The translations under genes and the position numbers were made by a program. The notes beneath the pieces were generated by a model that worked only from the letters and a program-made list of their open reading frames with translations, was not told the origin of the DNA and did no database searches. This document shows, in pieces, positions 44,285 to 56,539 of a stretch of 64,000 nucleotides of DNA. The stretch covers positions 2,294,001 to 2,358,000 of the forward strand of contig OZ017767.1 of assembly GCA_963969345.1 (NCBI GenBank). Direction: 5' to 3'. Each line of letters starts with the position of its first letter. Position 1 is the first letter of the stretch. The DNA comes from Turbatrix aceti (lineage: Eukaryota; Nematoda; Chromadorea; Rhabditida; Panagrolaimidae).

Positions 44285-45503
44285 TCATCCCATGATCCAG
44301 GAATCCCCGTGCTTCATCAGACACACGTTATTGCCGCATGGCGTCACGCAGCAGAGCCGTGGAAAGAGCGGATTGAGAGCCTTGGCATTGGCCTGGCAAT
44401 CCCGGTGCGAGAGACACCACGACACAGGGTTCGGCGATCGGCACTGCATCCTGAGCGTGAAAGGATCCGGGCACTGGGCGTCCATCATTTTTGCGAGTTT
44501 GTCTGAAAATATCGAAATTTGCAGCTTTTTTTGCAAATTGCGAAACTTACACAGATCATGGCTCATGGGAGGTGGCATGACGTATGATCGATCCTGGATG
44601 CACATGTTGTAGTTGCATCCGGTTGGACAGCACATGTGACCGGGCACTGATCCACAGTCTGAATCCGCGGTGCACCTGAAAGTTGAAAACTGGGTGGATT
44701 CGCAAGGTTTGGTTAATTATAAAACTTCCAGATTAAAATTCAAACGCTAAAATAATTTTTTAAAAATTTCGAAAAACCTATGTTAAAAAAACCCCAGTCA
44801 CAATTTTGATATTGCAAATAAGAAAACCGTTTTTTTGACATGCGTCAAATATTGATCACTGTAATTTGTAAACTTTATCAACTAACTAACGGCAAAGTTA
44901 CTAGATTTTTGAGTGCTAAATCGAACCCACCATTTTTTTGTTTCATATCATTTTTTAATATTTCGTTATTTAAAATAATAAACTGTAACTTGATAACTAC
45001 GCACCGGCTGTCTCTTTTAAGAAAATAAAAAAAATAAAATAAACTCACCAATTGACAGTCCGCGTCTTCAAACACCGGATCCCCAAATCCGTCGGCGAAG
45101 GGCACTTTGTGCCGGGCGACGTGCAGCAGAGCTCATTTTTGTACCCCACAGTGCACACACTGCCTCCATCCGGGCAGATAGAAGACTTGTAACAACTGTG
45201 AAAGTATCCAGAACAAGTCTCGAGTCCAACAGCCATCGCTGCCCGCTGTCTTTGGAACGGCCTCGATACCAGTCCATTGTCGTACGATCGGTGCCGGTGC
45301 ATGCTTCGTCTCTGTGCAAATGGATCGAAATCAAGGGTTTGGAGGTCGTTTGAATCCCCCAGATCGGGCTTGGTCTCGCATTCTGGCTTGTAGACGCCGA
45401 TGATGCGGTAGTACTCGCAGAGGGTCATGGCGCCGGTGGGGAGGAGAACGAGGGAGGCGATGAGAAGTTGAAACGCAAGCAGGAACAGGGAAGTGATACC
45501 CAT
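44285..45503 (-). CDS. secreted cysteine-rich (WAP/EB-like) protein
   Basis: Exons 45049-45503, 44551-44675 and 44285-44502, all in phase, give 265 residues. A clear signal peptide opens the protein (MGITSLFLLAFQLLIASLVLL). Three Cys-rich segments follow: SSICPDGGSVCTVGYKNELCC, then CTADSDCGSVPGHMCCPTGCNYNMC, then CLSHRDCQANAKALNPLFPRLCC with VTPCGNNVC. The DC...CC..C spacing is like a four-disulfide WAP core or nematode EB module. Such proteins are typically secreted inhibitors or cuticle-associated factors. An antisense fragment of its last exon (about 44291-44387) recurs at 23897-23990 and 33403-33496 in front of the pseudoproteases. Confidence 0.75.
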
Positions 45504-47731
45504 TTTTTTCTAAAATTGAAAAAATGAAAACTGAGCATACCGGAAGAAAAAAACTGCATTAGATTTTTTTGAGATAAAAAAATTTAAAAAAAAGTTTTAA
45601 TGATTTATTGTAAATTATTTTCGCAATACACATTTTCGCCAACAAATCTTGGCAGAGCATTTATGTATGTAAAAAGAGTTTTTTGAATTTGAATAAATTC
45701 GAAAAAAATGTTTTCTTTATTTACAATTTTTCGTTTTCCTGGAATCAAAAAAATGTGCAATATTTTTCAAAAACTGGGATTGCTATTATAGCTTTTTATG
45801 AATAGAATTTTTTTTTAATTGTGAAACAAAAAAACTGTACAGTTCAATCCGCGTACAAAAAGCATAATTTCACAACAAAATACAATTTTTAGAAACCCCA
45901 GCCACCCCAGAAGCCTTCCAGTAGCCCAACATCCTCCAAATAAATAAATAAATCCCATAAAATTTGTGAAAAATAACACTCGCCTGTCTCGGAAACGGGA
46001 GTAAAAGAGCAACCGGAAGTCTCGGAATCAGGTGGTGGTCAAAAGTGCAGTGTAATTTCAATTTTCCTTTGATAAATCTGGCTCGAGCAGAAAAAAGACG
46101 AGAGGGGGAGGGGAGATGGTCAAGTTTACCCGGAGCCCCTGACGCCCCCTCCCCCCCCCCCCAAGCAGGAAGACGAGTTGACTCGGTCATCCGACTCCCC
46201 CTCGCCTCTTTCTTGTCCGATTCCGAGCAATCGCGCACTGCTTCAACACTTTTTTTTTCTTCAAAACATGAGTGGTATTTGGACAAGCACCGTCGCGCAT
46301 GCACGACGACACAGAAGAACAAAACAGACTCGTGGCCGGTAGCCCCGGTGGCAGGGGTACTTCTTCTTTTTTTCGTCACTGTCATCCGAAGGATGCAATG
46401 ACGACGATGGTCATTACCTGTCACACTTCCTTTTTTTGCAACATTCAACAGGTGGAAAAAAAGTTAAGCATCTGTTTACGATCTCTGCATGTCTGCAGCA
46501 AGCGACGCTTTTTTACAGATGATGATGGAAAAAAACAAGGAAGCACTCAAGTCCAAGACTGCCGGTTTGTGTTTCAACTTGAGTTGCAATTGAATTTTAA
46601 GAGTAATTTTTTAGGATTTCCGGATTTGATAAAATTTAATTCAATTACTTTTTTAACTGCGTCCAATTTTTCACTCAAATAAAATTACTAATTTAAATTT
46701 TTTTTACATAACTGCGTTTTGTTTTTTCAAAATTTTTGTCGTAAATTGTAAAGCCAGACTAAGTTCTGAAGGCGAAGGCAATCAAAGGCGATCGATTTTT
46801 TGCCTTCACCTTCGCCTTCGGAGGCGAAGGCGATCTGAAGGCGCCTCCGAGGGCGATAAAGGCGAAAGCGATGTTACACTGGTTCGCTGTTGTGGAAATT
46901 GCGTGTAGAATATGTGTGTGTAAATAACTTTTTTTTTTATAAAACCGTATGATGAAGTTAATCGTAACTGATGTCCATCGACGACAACTGTTACTCAGGT
47001 AAAAAAACCCAATTCGTCATAAAGTCTCGAGTTTCCGGTTTCAAAATCACGCATCCATCTTATCCGTCCATTCCTTCCGGAAAATGCGTACCTGCGCACC
47101 GCGCTGCGCAACTTCCCCCCCAGACCACCACCAAAAAAAACAAACAAATCCGTTACCGAGGTACGAAGATGGTTTTTTTAATCGGTTTAACCATATATTT
47201 GTAAAACTGAATGAATGAACTGCACTTAACACATTCAATTTTTTTTGAGAATTTTGATTACCGGAAATTGGTAGCCTTACCGGAATCAATTTTTTTAATG
47301 TCATCATAGAAACTGGTTGGCTATAAAAATCAGATTTTGTAATGTTCAAAATATTTGGTTTGGAAACTTGGAAGTTTGGAAAAAAAACTGTAAAAGTTTG
47401 AAAGAAAGCAATGATGTTGGGGTACATCATGGAAACGTTACACTGTTCCAAGGGATTGTCAGTCAAGTAAAATGCCTTCTGAAGATGAAACCAAATATTA
47501 TGTATCATGCCAAAAACTGGTACTCCGATCGAAGAATAAAATGTTTTTTGATCTCTTATCAACTCGAAAAACACAAAAAAAAAGCTGCACGAAACGCGAT
47601 GGATATTTCCGTGTTGTCTAGAAAACAATCGATCTTTCAAGTGATCACAAATAACATCACTAGTGTGTGCTAGAAAAATGTGGACCTTGTAACTACTTTG
47701 TGACTTGTTTTGTGCCAATTTTCTGGATTCG
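45504..47731. other. long intergenic region
   Basis: Low-complexity AT-rich DNA with a C-rich run near 46148-46162. A foldback of AAGGCGAAGGCG units at about 46750-46880 is bounded by CCAGACTAAG and TTACACTGG ends, resembling the hAT-type MITEs elsewhere. Minus-strand ORFs 45870-46448 and 47047-48060 are long but without domains or splice context; the latter runs antisense through the heat-shock promoter. Confidence 0.45.
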
Positions 47732-47762
47732 TCTAGAAGATTCTCTCGAGAGGGGTATAAAA
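47732..47762 (+). promoter_or_regulatory. heat-shock element and TATA box
   Basis: TCTAGAAGATTCTCTCGAGA (47732-47751) contains an AGAAG-ATTCT pair, the core nGAAnnTTCn of a heat-shock element, flanked by weaker units. A TATA box TATAAAA is at 47756-47762. Both sit about 300 bp upstream of the small heat-shock protein start codon. An acceptor TTTTTTTTCAG ends at 48041, 18 bp before the ATG, implying a 5' UTR intron or an outron. Confidence 0.75.
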
Positions 47763-48059
47763 GCGCACGCAGTTTTGCGTTTTCCTTCGAACGTTTTTGT
47801 CGTCCTGCCTTTGGCGTCTGTCTGTCCGTCCACATTTCACGCCTTGTGCGTTCGTTTCGAGGTCCTTGTTTACCCCTGAAACACATTTTTTCGTTTCGGT
47901 GTCCGTATTTTTTTTCGAGTTTGCGTTCGTGTTCGGCAAATTTTTGAAGGGTGTTCAATTTCAATTTCTTTCCAAAAAATTTTTGTTCGTGTTCCTTCCA
48001 CTTTGCGTTAATTTCATTTACACATTTTATTTTTTTTTCAGAAAAATCGTGTGTATACA

Positions 48060-48629
48060 ATGCTTCGCCATCTGACGACCCGTTGCTGCAGCCAGCTTCT
48101 TCTCCGGCGCTCAGCTGGTGTCATCGCTCCCTGCCGCTCATTTCTCGGTCCTCCGGCTCCCTTCTTCGGTGGACCACCGAGAAATTTTCTCCGAGACGTT
48201 CAGCGCCGCTTCGACGACATGCAACACGAATTCGATCGCGTCTTCAACAACGCTGGGGTCTGGCGCCCGTTTCTCGCGGCCGCCGAGCATCCGTCCCTCG
48301 TCGAGGCCTATCGCGTCCGGAATCCCATCGTCGAGGAAGACGGAGTCAAGAAATTCAAACTTGAATTCGACGTCCGACGTTTTCGGCCTGAGGATATCAA
48401 GATTTCGACCAACGCCAAGGATCGAACCCTCAGCGTCGAGGCCAAGTTCGCGGACGAGACTTCCAAGGCCGAGTACGAGAGGACAGTCACTATTCCGGAA
48501 GGCGTGACTCCCGGTGAGGTCACCTGTACCTACCGCGCGGACGGAACGCTCTTGCTCGAGGCGCCCTACGTCGAGCCGGTGAAGGCTGACCCGCCCAAGG
48601 ACACTGTGATCGATGTTAAGCATAATTAA
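48060..48629 (+). CDS. small heat-shock protein (alpha-crystallin domain), probably mitochondrial
   Basis: A single coding exon of 189 residues. The first ~35 residues (MLRHLTTRCCSQLLLRRSAG...) are rich in Arg, Ser and Leu with no acidic residue, as in a mitochondrial presequence. The alpha-crystallin domain covers roughly residues 95-175: KKFKLEFDVRRFRPEDIKIS, TLSVEAKF, YERTVTIPEGVTPGEVTC and the ADGTLLLEAPY end block. These are ATP-independent holdase chaperones. Heat induction is supported by the upstream heat-shock element and TATA box. AATAAA lies at 48688-48693. A codon-9-upstream GTG was not used as start. Confidence 0.92.
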   Translation: MLRHLTTRCCSQLLLRRSAGVIAPCRSFLGPPAPFFGGPPRNFLRDVQRRFDDMQHEFDRVFNNAGVWRPFLAAAEHPSLVEAYRVRNPIVEEDGVKKFKLEFDVRRFRPEDIKISTNAKDRTLSVEAKFADETSKAEYERTVTIPEGVTPGEVTCTYRADGTLLLEAPYVEPVKADPPKDTVIDVKHN

Positions 48630-49062
48630 AAGTAACTGAATTAAAAGTCCATTTTTGATTCTGTCATGTATTATTTTTTTGAAATTCAATAAAAAGTATT
48701 TTTTAAAACTGCAGTATTGTGGACAAGGGGATTTTTATAAATACCGTTGATAATTGAAAGTATTATAAAGTTGTTGTCTTTAGTATTATTTTTTTTTTTA
48801 AATCATTAAAAAAATTGTAACTGTTGTATAAAATGACTAGTTTTTTTTCTTTAAAACTATTTTTTAAATAACTCCATTTTTTAACTGCATTGAAAAATCG
48901 TTACGTTTTTACACAAATTTATCAAAAACAACAGAAAAGTTGAAAAAAAAAGTCGAAGATCATGATCATCACGAAAAAATGAGGAAAAAAAGGACCAACC
49001 AACAGTTTTGATCAGAGAAAACCCAGTCTGGCTGGTCTGCTGCCGCCCGGCGGCCAGAAGCT
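48630..49062. other. intergenic between converging genes
   Basis: AT-rich, with the sHSP poly(A) signal at the left. Several AACTG motifs on the plus strand. No gene. Confidence 0.4.
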
Positions 49063-49697
49063 TTATGACGCCTGTGCAAGGGGATTCTTCAGCACGAGAA
49101 TGACGGAATCGCCGCGGAGGAACATCTTGGGGATAAAGCGATCCTTGGCAACCGGCGCGCCCTTCTTGCCGCTGCCCTTGCGTGGCATTTCGGTCCACAT
49201 CTCTTTGACGTCTTCGAGAACCATGTTGAAATGTCTGAAAATAGTTTTTTAGGGTGAAAAATAGAAAACTGAACTGGTTCTTCTGTTTGTTTAGGTCAAA
49301 AAACTGTTTTTCGGGTTAAAAGTAACCAAAACAATCCCAAAAAATAACTGCCTCGTCTGAGAATTTTTATTTTTTTTCAGAATCCTTCAAATTCTCAAAA
49401 ATTCTCAATTCCCGAACAAAAAACCCCAATATTGCGCAACAACTAAAAAACCAGCCTGTCAAAAGCCTTGATCCGACACAGAAGCTTCTTGTTGTTCCGG
49501 CAGTTGATGAGAACCTGCGTGTTATTCTTGACCGACTGCGTGAGAACGCTCAACGGACCCACGTTAAACTCCTCTTGCTCCTTGGCTTCGAGTTCCTCGG
49601 CGGTCATCTCAGAACGTGGTTTAACGACACTGCAACGAAACGGACACATTGACAAAATACCTTCCAAACCCTCGTATCCCGTAACTTACCTCGTCAT
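49063..49697 (-). CDS. snr-4: small nuclear ribonucleoprotein Sm D2
   Basis: Exons 49690-49697 (8 bp), 49456-49629 and 49063-49234 encode 117 residues, the family length. The sequence [48 protein letters not shown], then [18 protein letters not shown] and [15 protein letters not shown] follows SmD2 almost residue for residue, with both Sm motifs. It is a core part of the heptameric ring on spliceosomal U snRNAs. To keep the conserved R-H-F-N-M join, the second intron must use a GC donor (GACAG|GCTGGT) with a normal AG acceptor. The nearby GT (GGCTG|GTTTTT) would put exon 3 out of frame. The symbol follows the C. elegans orthologue. Confidence 0.93.
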
Positions 49698-50319
49698 TTT
49701 GACACAAACAAAAACAGGTCAACGGTTGATGGTTGATGGAAGTGAAAAACCAGGAAAAGCGATGGCAAAAACGAAAGAGAAAAGCCGGTAAAAGAGACAC
49801 AAAAAAACTAACAACGAAAAAATATTCGCTGTAAGAACCCTGAAACAACGAAGAATGCTAAAGAAATGAAAAAAAAACAAAATGTTGAGAATTTATCCCG
49901 CGCATTTTTACGTTCATTTGTAGATGTTACTTTTACGTTTCAGGATTTGTTGAATCGTAATTTACTCGTATTATTTTGTTGTTGGAGGATAACTGTAATT
50001 GGTAACCGTTTCGTGTTATCCTTTCTGTAGAATTTTACTTCGTTTTTTCAATTTGTAACTCGTGCTTTTTTTTACTTTCGTCCGAGGATTGTTACTTTTG
50101 TTACTTTTACGTTTCTGGTTTCGTTGTATCGTAATTTCTTGGCATTATCTTTTTATCTGAGGTAAACTGTGATGGTAATTTCTATTTGATTTTTTTATTC
50201 TTTTACACTCTTTGTTTTATAAAATCCACATTTTTTTTATTGCCTCTTCTTATTTTTTGCGCGGATTTTCATTTTTTGATTGAATTATCACTGAATACCT
50301 TATTAGACATTTCCTCTCA
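49698..50319. promoter_or_regulatory. divergent promoter region, SmD2 / CAP-G
   Basis: Head-to-head spacer of 622 bp. T-rich with repeated GTTACTTTTACGTTTC blocks at about 49923-49940 and 50098-50116, each followed by a similar GTAATTTAC/GTAATTTCT segment, a diverged ~150-bp tandem repeat. No TATA box is obvious. Confidence 0.45.
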
Positions 50320-53300
50320 ATGCGACGATCCCGAACCAAAACTTCCTCCCAGAACTCGCGGTCAGGTGCTCGGGAAAACCGCGAACCAGTGCCATCGATG
50401 AGGACTACAACCGAAGTCGAAAACGAGATCATCAATGTTCTGCGGACGGTTTACGAACAGCAGAATCGGGATGTGAGGAAAACGGGTGCCGAGTCTTTGC
50501 TGCAGATTTATTCTCAGGTTTGTGACTTTTTTTGGGGATTTGAGGGGGCGGAAAACTGATATCTGTTATAAATATCTGTGTTTCTGATAAATGTTATTTT
50601 GCGTTCAAAACTGACTTATACTACTGTCTCGATTTTTTTGGTTAAATATATTTTTTTTCGCTAAACGGTATTCTCGTACACGTGTGTATGAAAAGGAATC
50701 ATGCTGTTTTAATAACTGGCTTTAAAGGGCGGAGATGTTAACCGGGGTATGGTACTATACGTTGTATTATCACTGAGTCTCGCAAACGGACATCATTTTT
50801 TCGAATTACATACATATTTTGCTTTTATTTAAAAAATATTTAAACTGCTTGATTTTTACCTGTGCTTTAGGAAGCGGACACGGAAAACATCGAAATCTTC
50901 CTCGGTGACCTCGCTTACCGCATCGAACTTTTTCTCGACGTTCCCAGCGACGCAGACGGTCAGCGCCGAGTCCTCTACGCCATCGCGCTCTTCGCCACGC
51001 GGGCTCTCATCGAACTTTCCTCCCAGAAGCCGCTGGAAACCGTTTTGCAATGTCTTCAGGAGGTTTGTTCTTTTTATATTGTTCTGAAGTTTTTTTTTTT
51101 AATTTTTATGATTTTTGAAATTTGAAAGTTCTTTGTTTTTCCAGAAAAGACGCAGCGTGGATGCGAAAATCCGTCGATCGGTGGTTTTTCTCGCCATTCG
51201 GGTGCTTACGATGTCCATCAAGGTCCCGAAGCCCGAAGACGATATTCAGACGTTCTACGCGACTCACATTGATCCCGAGACGTTCTCCGTCTTTTACAGC
51301 ATGCTTTTTGAGCTGTCGTTTGACACCGACGACATGACGAGACGGGCTGTCGTGCTCGGATTTCAGCGGCTTCAGCTCTATCCCGGGATCATGCAAAACA
51401 TTGGCCGGGAGTCCATTGAATCGCCCAAACAGAGTGAGTCAGGGGGACTTGGTTAAAAAACTAAACACTGTCTGGCGAGGTGCTTTGGAAAAATATTTTT
51501 GTACTCGCGAATTTTTAAAAAACTGTTCTGACTGAGTACAAAATGAGAAAACTTTTGTTTTTTTTTTGTGGACAAAGCGAACAAAAAAAATTAGATATAC
51601 TGTTTGGTATCGTATTTGGGAAGTCAATTTTAACTGCGTATGGTCTTTGTTTTTTCCAGTAATCCTCCTCCGCCTCCGTGACCCGTCCGAAGCCGTGCGG
51701 AAAGCGGCGGTCGACGTCCTCGACGCGCCTTCCAAAACCGATGTCCGCTTCCTCATCGACCGCCTCATCAACGATCCCAGCGACGAAGTCACGCACGCAG
51801 CTGCCCGTCGAATCTCCGAGATATCGACGGATCTCGTCGACAAGGCCGACGTTCGGACGGTCGTCCAGCACCGGGATCTCTTCCTCAACGACCGCATCGA
51901 CGAGGTCTTCTACGACATGCTGCTTTCCTGGTGCGCGGACGTTTACCGCTCAAACGCGTCCAAGACCCATGACTACGAACTCAACGACGCGGAAAAGTGC
52001 CATTCTATCATGAATGCCGTGGGATACTTTGGATACTCCTTCGCCGAATCCGGGATGCTTTATGCCCGGATTCTGATGAGATTGTTCGAAGTCATTTTCC
52101 ATACGTCTCCCGGGTCGTTTCCCGACGAGAAAGTCATCGAATTCATCAAACTCTTCACAGATGTTTCGTCGGACGATTATGAGAACACCGGAACTCTCAT
52201 GACCCCGCTCAACGCCTTCAATTACGAGGTGCTCATCGAAAAGCGACCGGATTTCTACCCGATGTCCCTGATTGCGGCCCAGCAACGACGGGTCTTCTTC
52301 TGGTACGTCATGGGGCTCTTCGTCAACAGCCTGCCCCTCGGAGAGGCCCCAAAGTCGGAGTGCTTCGGGCTGCTGTACCCGTCGCTCAAGGACTTTGTCG
52401 ATTTCGCCGAGAATGTCCTCGCCACGATCCAGGAAGAAGGCAAAGATGCGCTGATTCAACGGATGGCCCCGGCGTCGTTCAAGTACGCGTACAACTCGAT
52501 TCTGGGGAATTTGCTGAATGCCATGATGTTTCTGGAAAAGGACATGATCGGAATGTGGGTTTTTTTTTAGTTTAAACTGCGTTTGAGTTAATTTAATATA
52601 GGATCCAATGGAAAAACTTCCTAAGCACCCAACTCGTCTCCGAAAACCACCCTCTCCCCGAAGACATTAATCTGCTGACTCCGGAGACGGTCTACACCAT
52701 GGTCGATCAGTTCATTTTCATCCACCATGCCAATGAGGACCAAGTGGTTTGTTTTTGAAAAAAAAAACTGTATTTCAATCGTTTTTTTCCAGTCAGTAGC
52801 CCATCAAATCTGCGATCTGGTCTACGAAATGTGTCCCATGGCGACGTCGAACGACATGACGCAGGGCCTGCTCGCGAATTCGTCTCAGGAGCTGGAACCC
52901 CGGAGTTGCCGTGCCACCCCGGCCCCGTTCGACGCTTCGAGGCCCATGGAATCCAACGTCCCCACCTCGCTTGACAACGTCCCCATCGGCGTCCTCCACC
53001 GCTGCGTGACGATCATCTGCGGGGCTTTCAAGTCCGGGTTCTTCAAGGAGGATTGCACGGTTCTGGAGGGTCTCGGCAAGAGTTTTGTGAGTTTTTTTTG
53101 TCAAAAACTGCTGGCTTTTGTTGCTTGATTTTTTTAATATATTTATGAAAACAAATTTTCAGGCCTACGCCGTTTTCGATCTGGATCGCTCCGGGACCGA
53201 GTGCCGAGTTCAGTCGCTGACGATCATCGGCCTCCTGGCCCTCCACGTCAAGCCGACGTCGTTCAACTACATCCGGTCATTCAAGCTGGTCTTGGATGCG

Positions 53301-55021
53301 GCGAAAGTTGAGCAGAACCTGCCCATTATTGTGAGTTTGTATTTTTTATGCTTATTAGTGCGCTTTTATAACTGTGTTTAAATGTCCAAAAATATTCAAA
53401 AAATTTTTAAATAGAAACTGAAACGTACGATGTGCTATGCAGAATGTTTTTCTGCTAAAAAACGAAACTTTAAAAATATTGTTCAAAATATTTTTGTTTA
53501 AAAAATGCTCGTTTTATCATTTTTCTATCTACAAAACATGTTTTTTTATCGTAATTACCCCAAGTTGGACAGTTTTTAAAAAAACTGTAGTTTACCGTAC
53601 CCGTATCAAGTTTTAAGTTAAAACATTTATTTTTTTCATTTTTTTTAGAAAGTGGCTTTGTACTCGATCCGTGAGATCATCCACAAGTTCGGAATCGACA
53701 CTTTTGAGAAATTCTACTTCGAAGACTCGTACGATTCGCAGGAAGTCTCGAGATTTCATCTCGCCGACCGAATCCAGGAGTACATCGACGTATGGGGTCG
53801 CACACCCCTCAGCCGCGAGGTTGCGTGGTCTGCAATCCGGGTCGCGATGAGACTCGTCACCTTTGACTCCACGAACCGGTTTCCCATGATCGTGGAGCGA
53901 CTGCTGGTCACCGTTTTCCTCCCGGCCATCGACGAAAAACTCCGCTCCGCCATTGTCGCCTTTTTTATCTGCATCTGCTCGGCCGGGAGGTCCTACCAGG
54001 TCATGGTGGCTCAGGCCTTTCCCCGGGTCATGGAACGCCTCAGCAAGGCTCGTCTCGACACGCCCGAGGCCAAAGTCCATCATCTCGACGTCGCGGATTT
54101 TGTCCTCGACTTGACGTGCTTCAACATGCTCAATGTCGATGGTTTTGAGCGAGATGTGGGTTTTTTTTGGGGGGTTTCACTGATCATAAGTTTTGACGGT
54201 TTATGTTTAGCACGGCTCGGCGCATCTCGACCTCGCAGTCAGCTCGTTCGGCCCGATAATCCGGCACATGGACGACCGGGTGACCATCGAGGTCATGACC
54301 AGCGTCATCAGCAGGTGCGAAGTCGGCGAGCTTCACAACGAGCGGACACTCAAGGATTTGTGTAATCTCTGCGACAAGTACACAAGGGTGAGCAAAAACT
54401 GTTGTGGACAATAAATCCCCATTTTTTTTCAGGAAATCCCCTACTCAAAGTGCCGAACAGCCCTGGAAAACTTCAACAACCGACTCGCGCAGTGCCAAAA
54501 ACTCATCGAAGGCAAGATCCTCAACGGCAGAGGCCAAATCTACAAACCACCACCTCCGCCGACGGTTGAAGAACTCGGCGACAAGATCCGAAAGATTTTC
54601 AGCACGCTGGAAACGTTTACCATCGATTTGCTGCCCGAAAAGGTGCAAACGCTCTTTGACGATCCATACGACGACGAAAATGATGACGTCATCGTCGACA
54701 AGTTGGCCAAGATGAAGATTTTCTTTTCCAGAGTGAGTTTTGGTTTTAACTGCGTTCCTGTGCTTTGTTCTGTCAAGAACTGTTGTTTTTTTCTTTCAGG
54801 TCGTGGACAAAAGACAAGTTTTCGAGCGCTTCTCGCTCTCCGGCACCTCTTTCGTGCCCCTACGACCCAACCAGGGCTCCGGTCGAGGCTGTGGCTCAAA
54901 GACCAACACCCCGGTCCGACCTGTGGCCACCCCGGCGGCGTCAACTCGGCGCCCGAAGCGACCGCGCTTGGCGAATCTACAGACTGTCTCCGAGTCGTCT
55001 GCGGACATTGATTTCGCTTGA
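50320..55021 (+). CDS. condensin I complex subunit G (CAP-G / NCAPG), HEAT-repeat protein
   Basis: Eleven exons: 50320-50517, 50871-51062, 51145-51433, 51660-52554, 52602-52743, 52793-53086, 53163-53330, 53649-54155, 54211-54387, 54433-54732, 54800-55021; phases all agree, 1127 residues. HEAT-type helices run throughout: VVFLAIRVLTMSIK, then DPSEAVRKAAVDVLDAPSKTDVRFLIDRLINDPSDEVTHAAARRI, and LLSWCADVYRSNASK typical of the Cnd3/CAP-G family. The tail is basic and Ser/Thr/Pro-rich (RRPKRPRLANLQTVSESSAD), a likely mitotic kinase target. With SMC2/SMC4, CAP-D and CAP-H it compacts chromosomes. Length is in the usual range. Exons 5-6 have a broken copy at 56395-58742. Confidence 0.88.
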
Positions 55022-56394
55022 GATTTGGTGAGTTGAGATTAAATTTTTTTACTGTATTTTTATATTTATTGAAAAATTGAAAATGGATAAAATATATGTT
55101 TTTTAACAAAAATAAAACTACTAAAGTCATAAATTTTTTATACATATTTACTTTGGAAAGTCAAAAACTGCATTACACATCGATCTATGTTTTCAAACAA
55201 ATTTTGATCTTTTTTTTAAATATTTAGCTTCGAATTTTAGTGTCTACAGACGAATTGTATATCCTTCACGGCGGCTGTCATCCATCTTGCAAGGAGTCTG
55301 CCTTCTTAGCTTTACATATCGCCCGTTATCAATGGTCGTTTCGACTGCTTAGTTAACTGTTCTTTTTCATTGGCAAGGTCCAACAATTAATCCAGCAGCA
55401 CAGCGGTCCGATCTCCATCCATCCCATCAATTATGTTATGCACTTATTTTTTGCCTGAAGTGACGTGACGTACATTTTGTTTTTTGCGCGGCATCAAAAC
55501 TGCCTAAGCACTTGATTTTGTTTTGTTTTGTTGTTTTGATGTACATTTTTTGTCCAAAAAAAACTGATAAAGGCCTTTTTTCTTCAGGTGAGGAAGTTAC
55601 TGTAGAAAGGGGACAGAATTAGAAAGCGTTACTCTCGACGACATTTTTGTTTGGAACGTGAATTTTTTTGGCAAAAAACTGCCTTCGCATTACAAAAAAT
55701 AAATTGGATTAAAAATTGTTTGTTTTACTGTATTGAAAATTTCGTCGTTCCATTGTATATTTTCTGTCGGCAACTTCAAAAAAACCGAACATCTTTTATG
55801 CAACATTTGCATTATAAAATTTGAAATAAAGTTTGTTTTTAAAAACGGTTCTTATTTGTTTTTATCGTTTTTTAAATGCGTTTTTTGATTGTATTTTCAT
55901 ACCCAAAAATGGACATATGTACATAACTTTTATGACAACATACTTTGCGTTCGGTTGCACTCCTTTTAAATTTGATCTTTCAACCTGATTGGTCAATCTC
56001 AAATCATTTTTTGACTCGTCCGCGCGCGGAGAACTAATTTATTACTGAGAAATAGGTTTATTCACTTTCGCCATGTGAAATATGTTACTTTTGTTATTGA
56101 TCAGATATGGGATTTTTGAAGCGGGGGATTAACTGCAGGAATGTCAACCAAGTTGAATTTTAGCTTAGGAGCGAGAGAATTTACGGATATTGTCTTGCTA
56201 CCAATTTTTTTTTGTTTTTTATGAGTAGTAAAACTTGAAAACATTACCGTATACCCGGTTGCGTTTTGAGAGATCATTATTTTTTCGTTCAGTGTTTATT
56301 GTAAATAAATGTAAATGCATAATATAACTATTTATACCAATTGTTAACATTTTTAAAATGAATTTAAAACTGATGGTGCTTTCCGTTTATTTTT
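55022..56394. other. intergenic; older duplicate of the 59.15-59.60 kb region
   Basis: From about 55235 to 55640 the plus strand is a diverged copy of about 59140-59590: shared order of TCATCCATC..GCAAG, TTATCAATGG, CCATCCCATCAATTAT, TGACGTAC, CTTGATTTTCTTTTGTTT, TTGTTTTGATGT, CAGGTGA. The right-hand copy leads into the CaaX-protein gene; the left-hand copy leads to nothing recognisable. The rest is AT-rich with no gene. Confidence 0.55.
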
Positions 56395-56539
56395 CACCCA
56401 ACTCGTCTCCGAAAACCACCCTCTCCCCGAAGACATTAATCTGCTGATTCTGGAGACGGTCTACACCATGGTCGATCAGTTTATTTTCATCCACCATGCC
56501 AATGAGGACCAAGTGGTTTGTTTTTGAAAAAAAAAACTG

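Noticed and set aside
47047..48060. 337-codon minus-strand ORF
   Set aside because: It is unusually long for AT-rich DNA, but has no domain or splice support and overlaps the promoter and 5' leader of the small heat-shock protein on the other strand. Transcript data could revive it.
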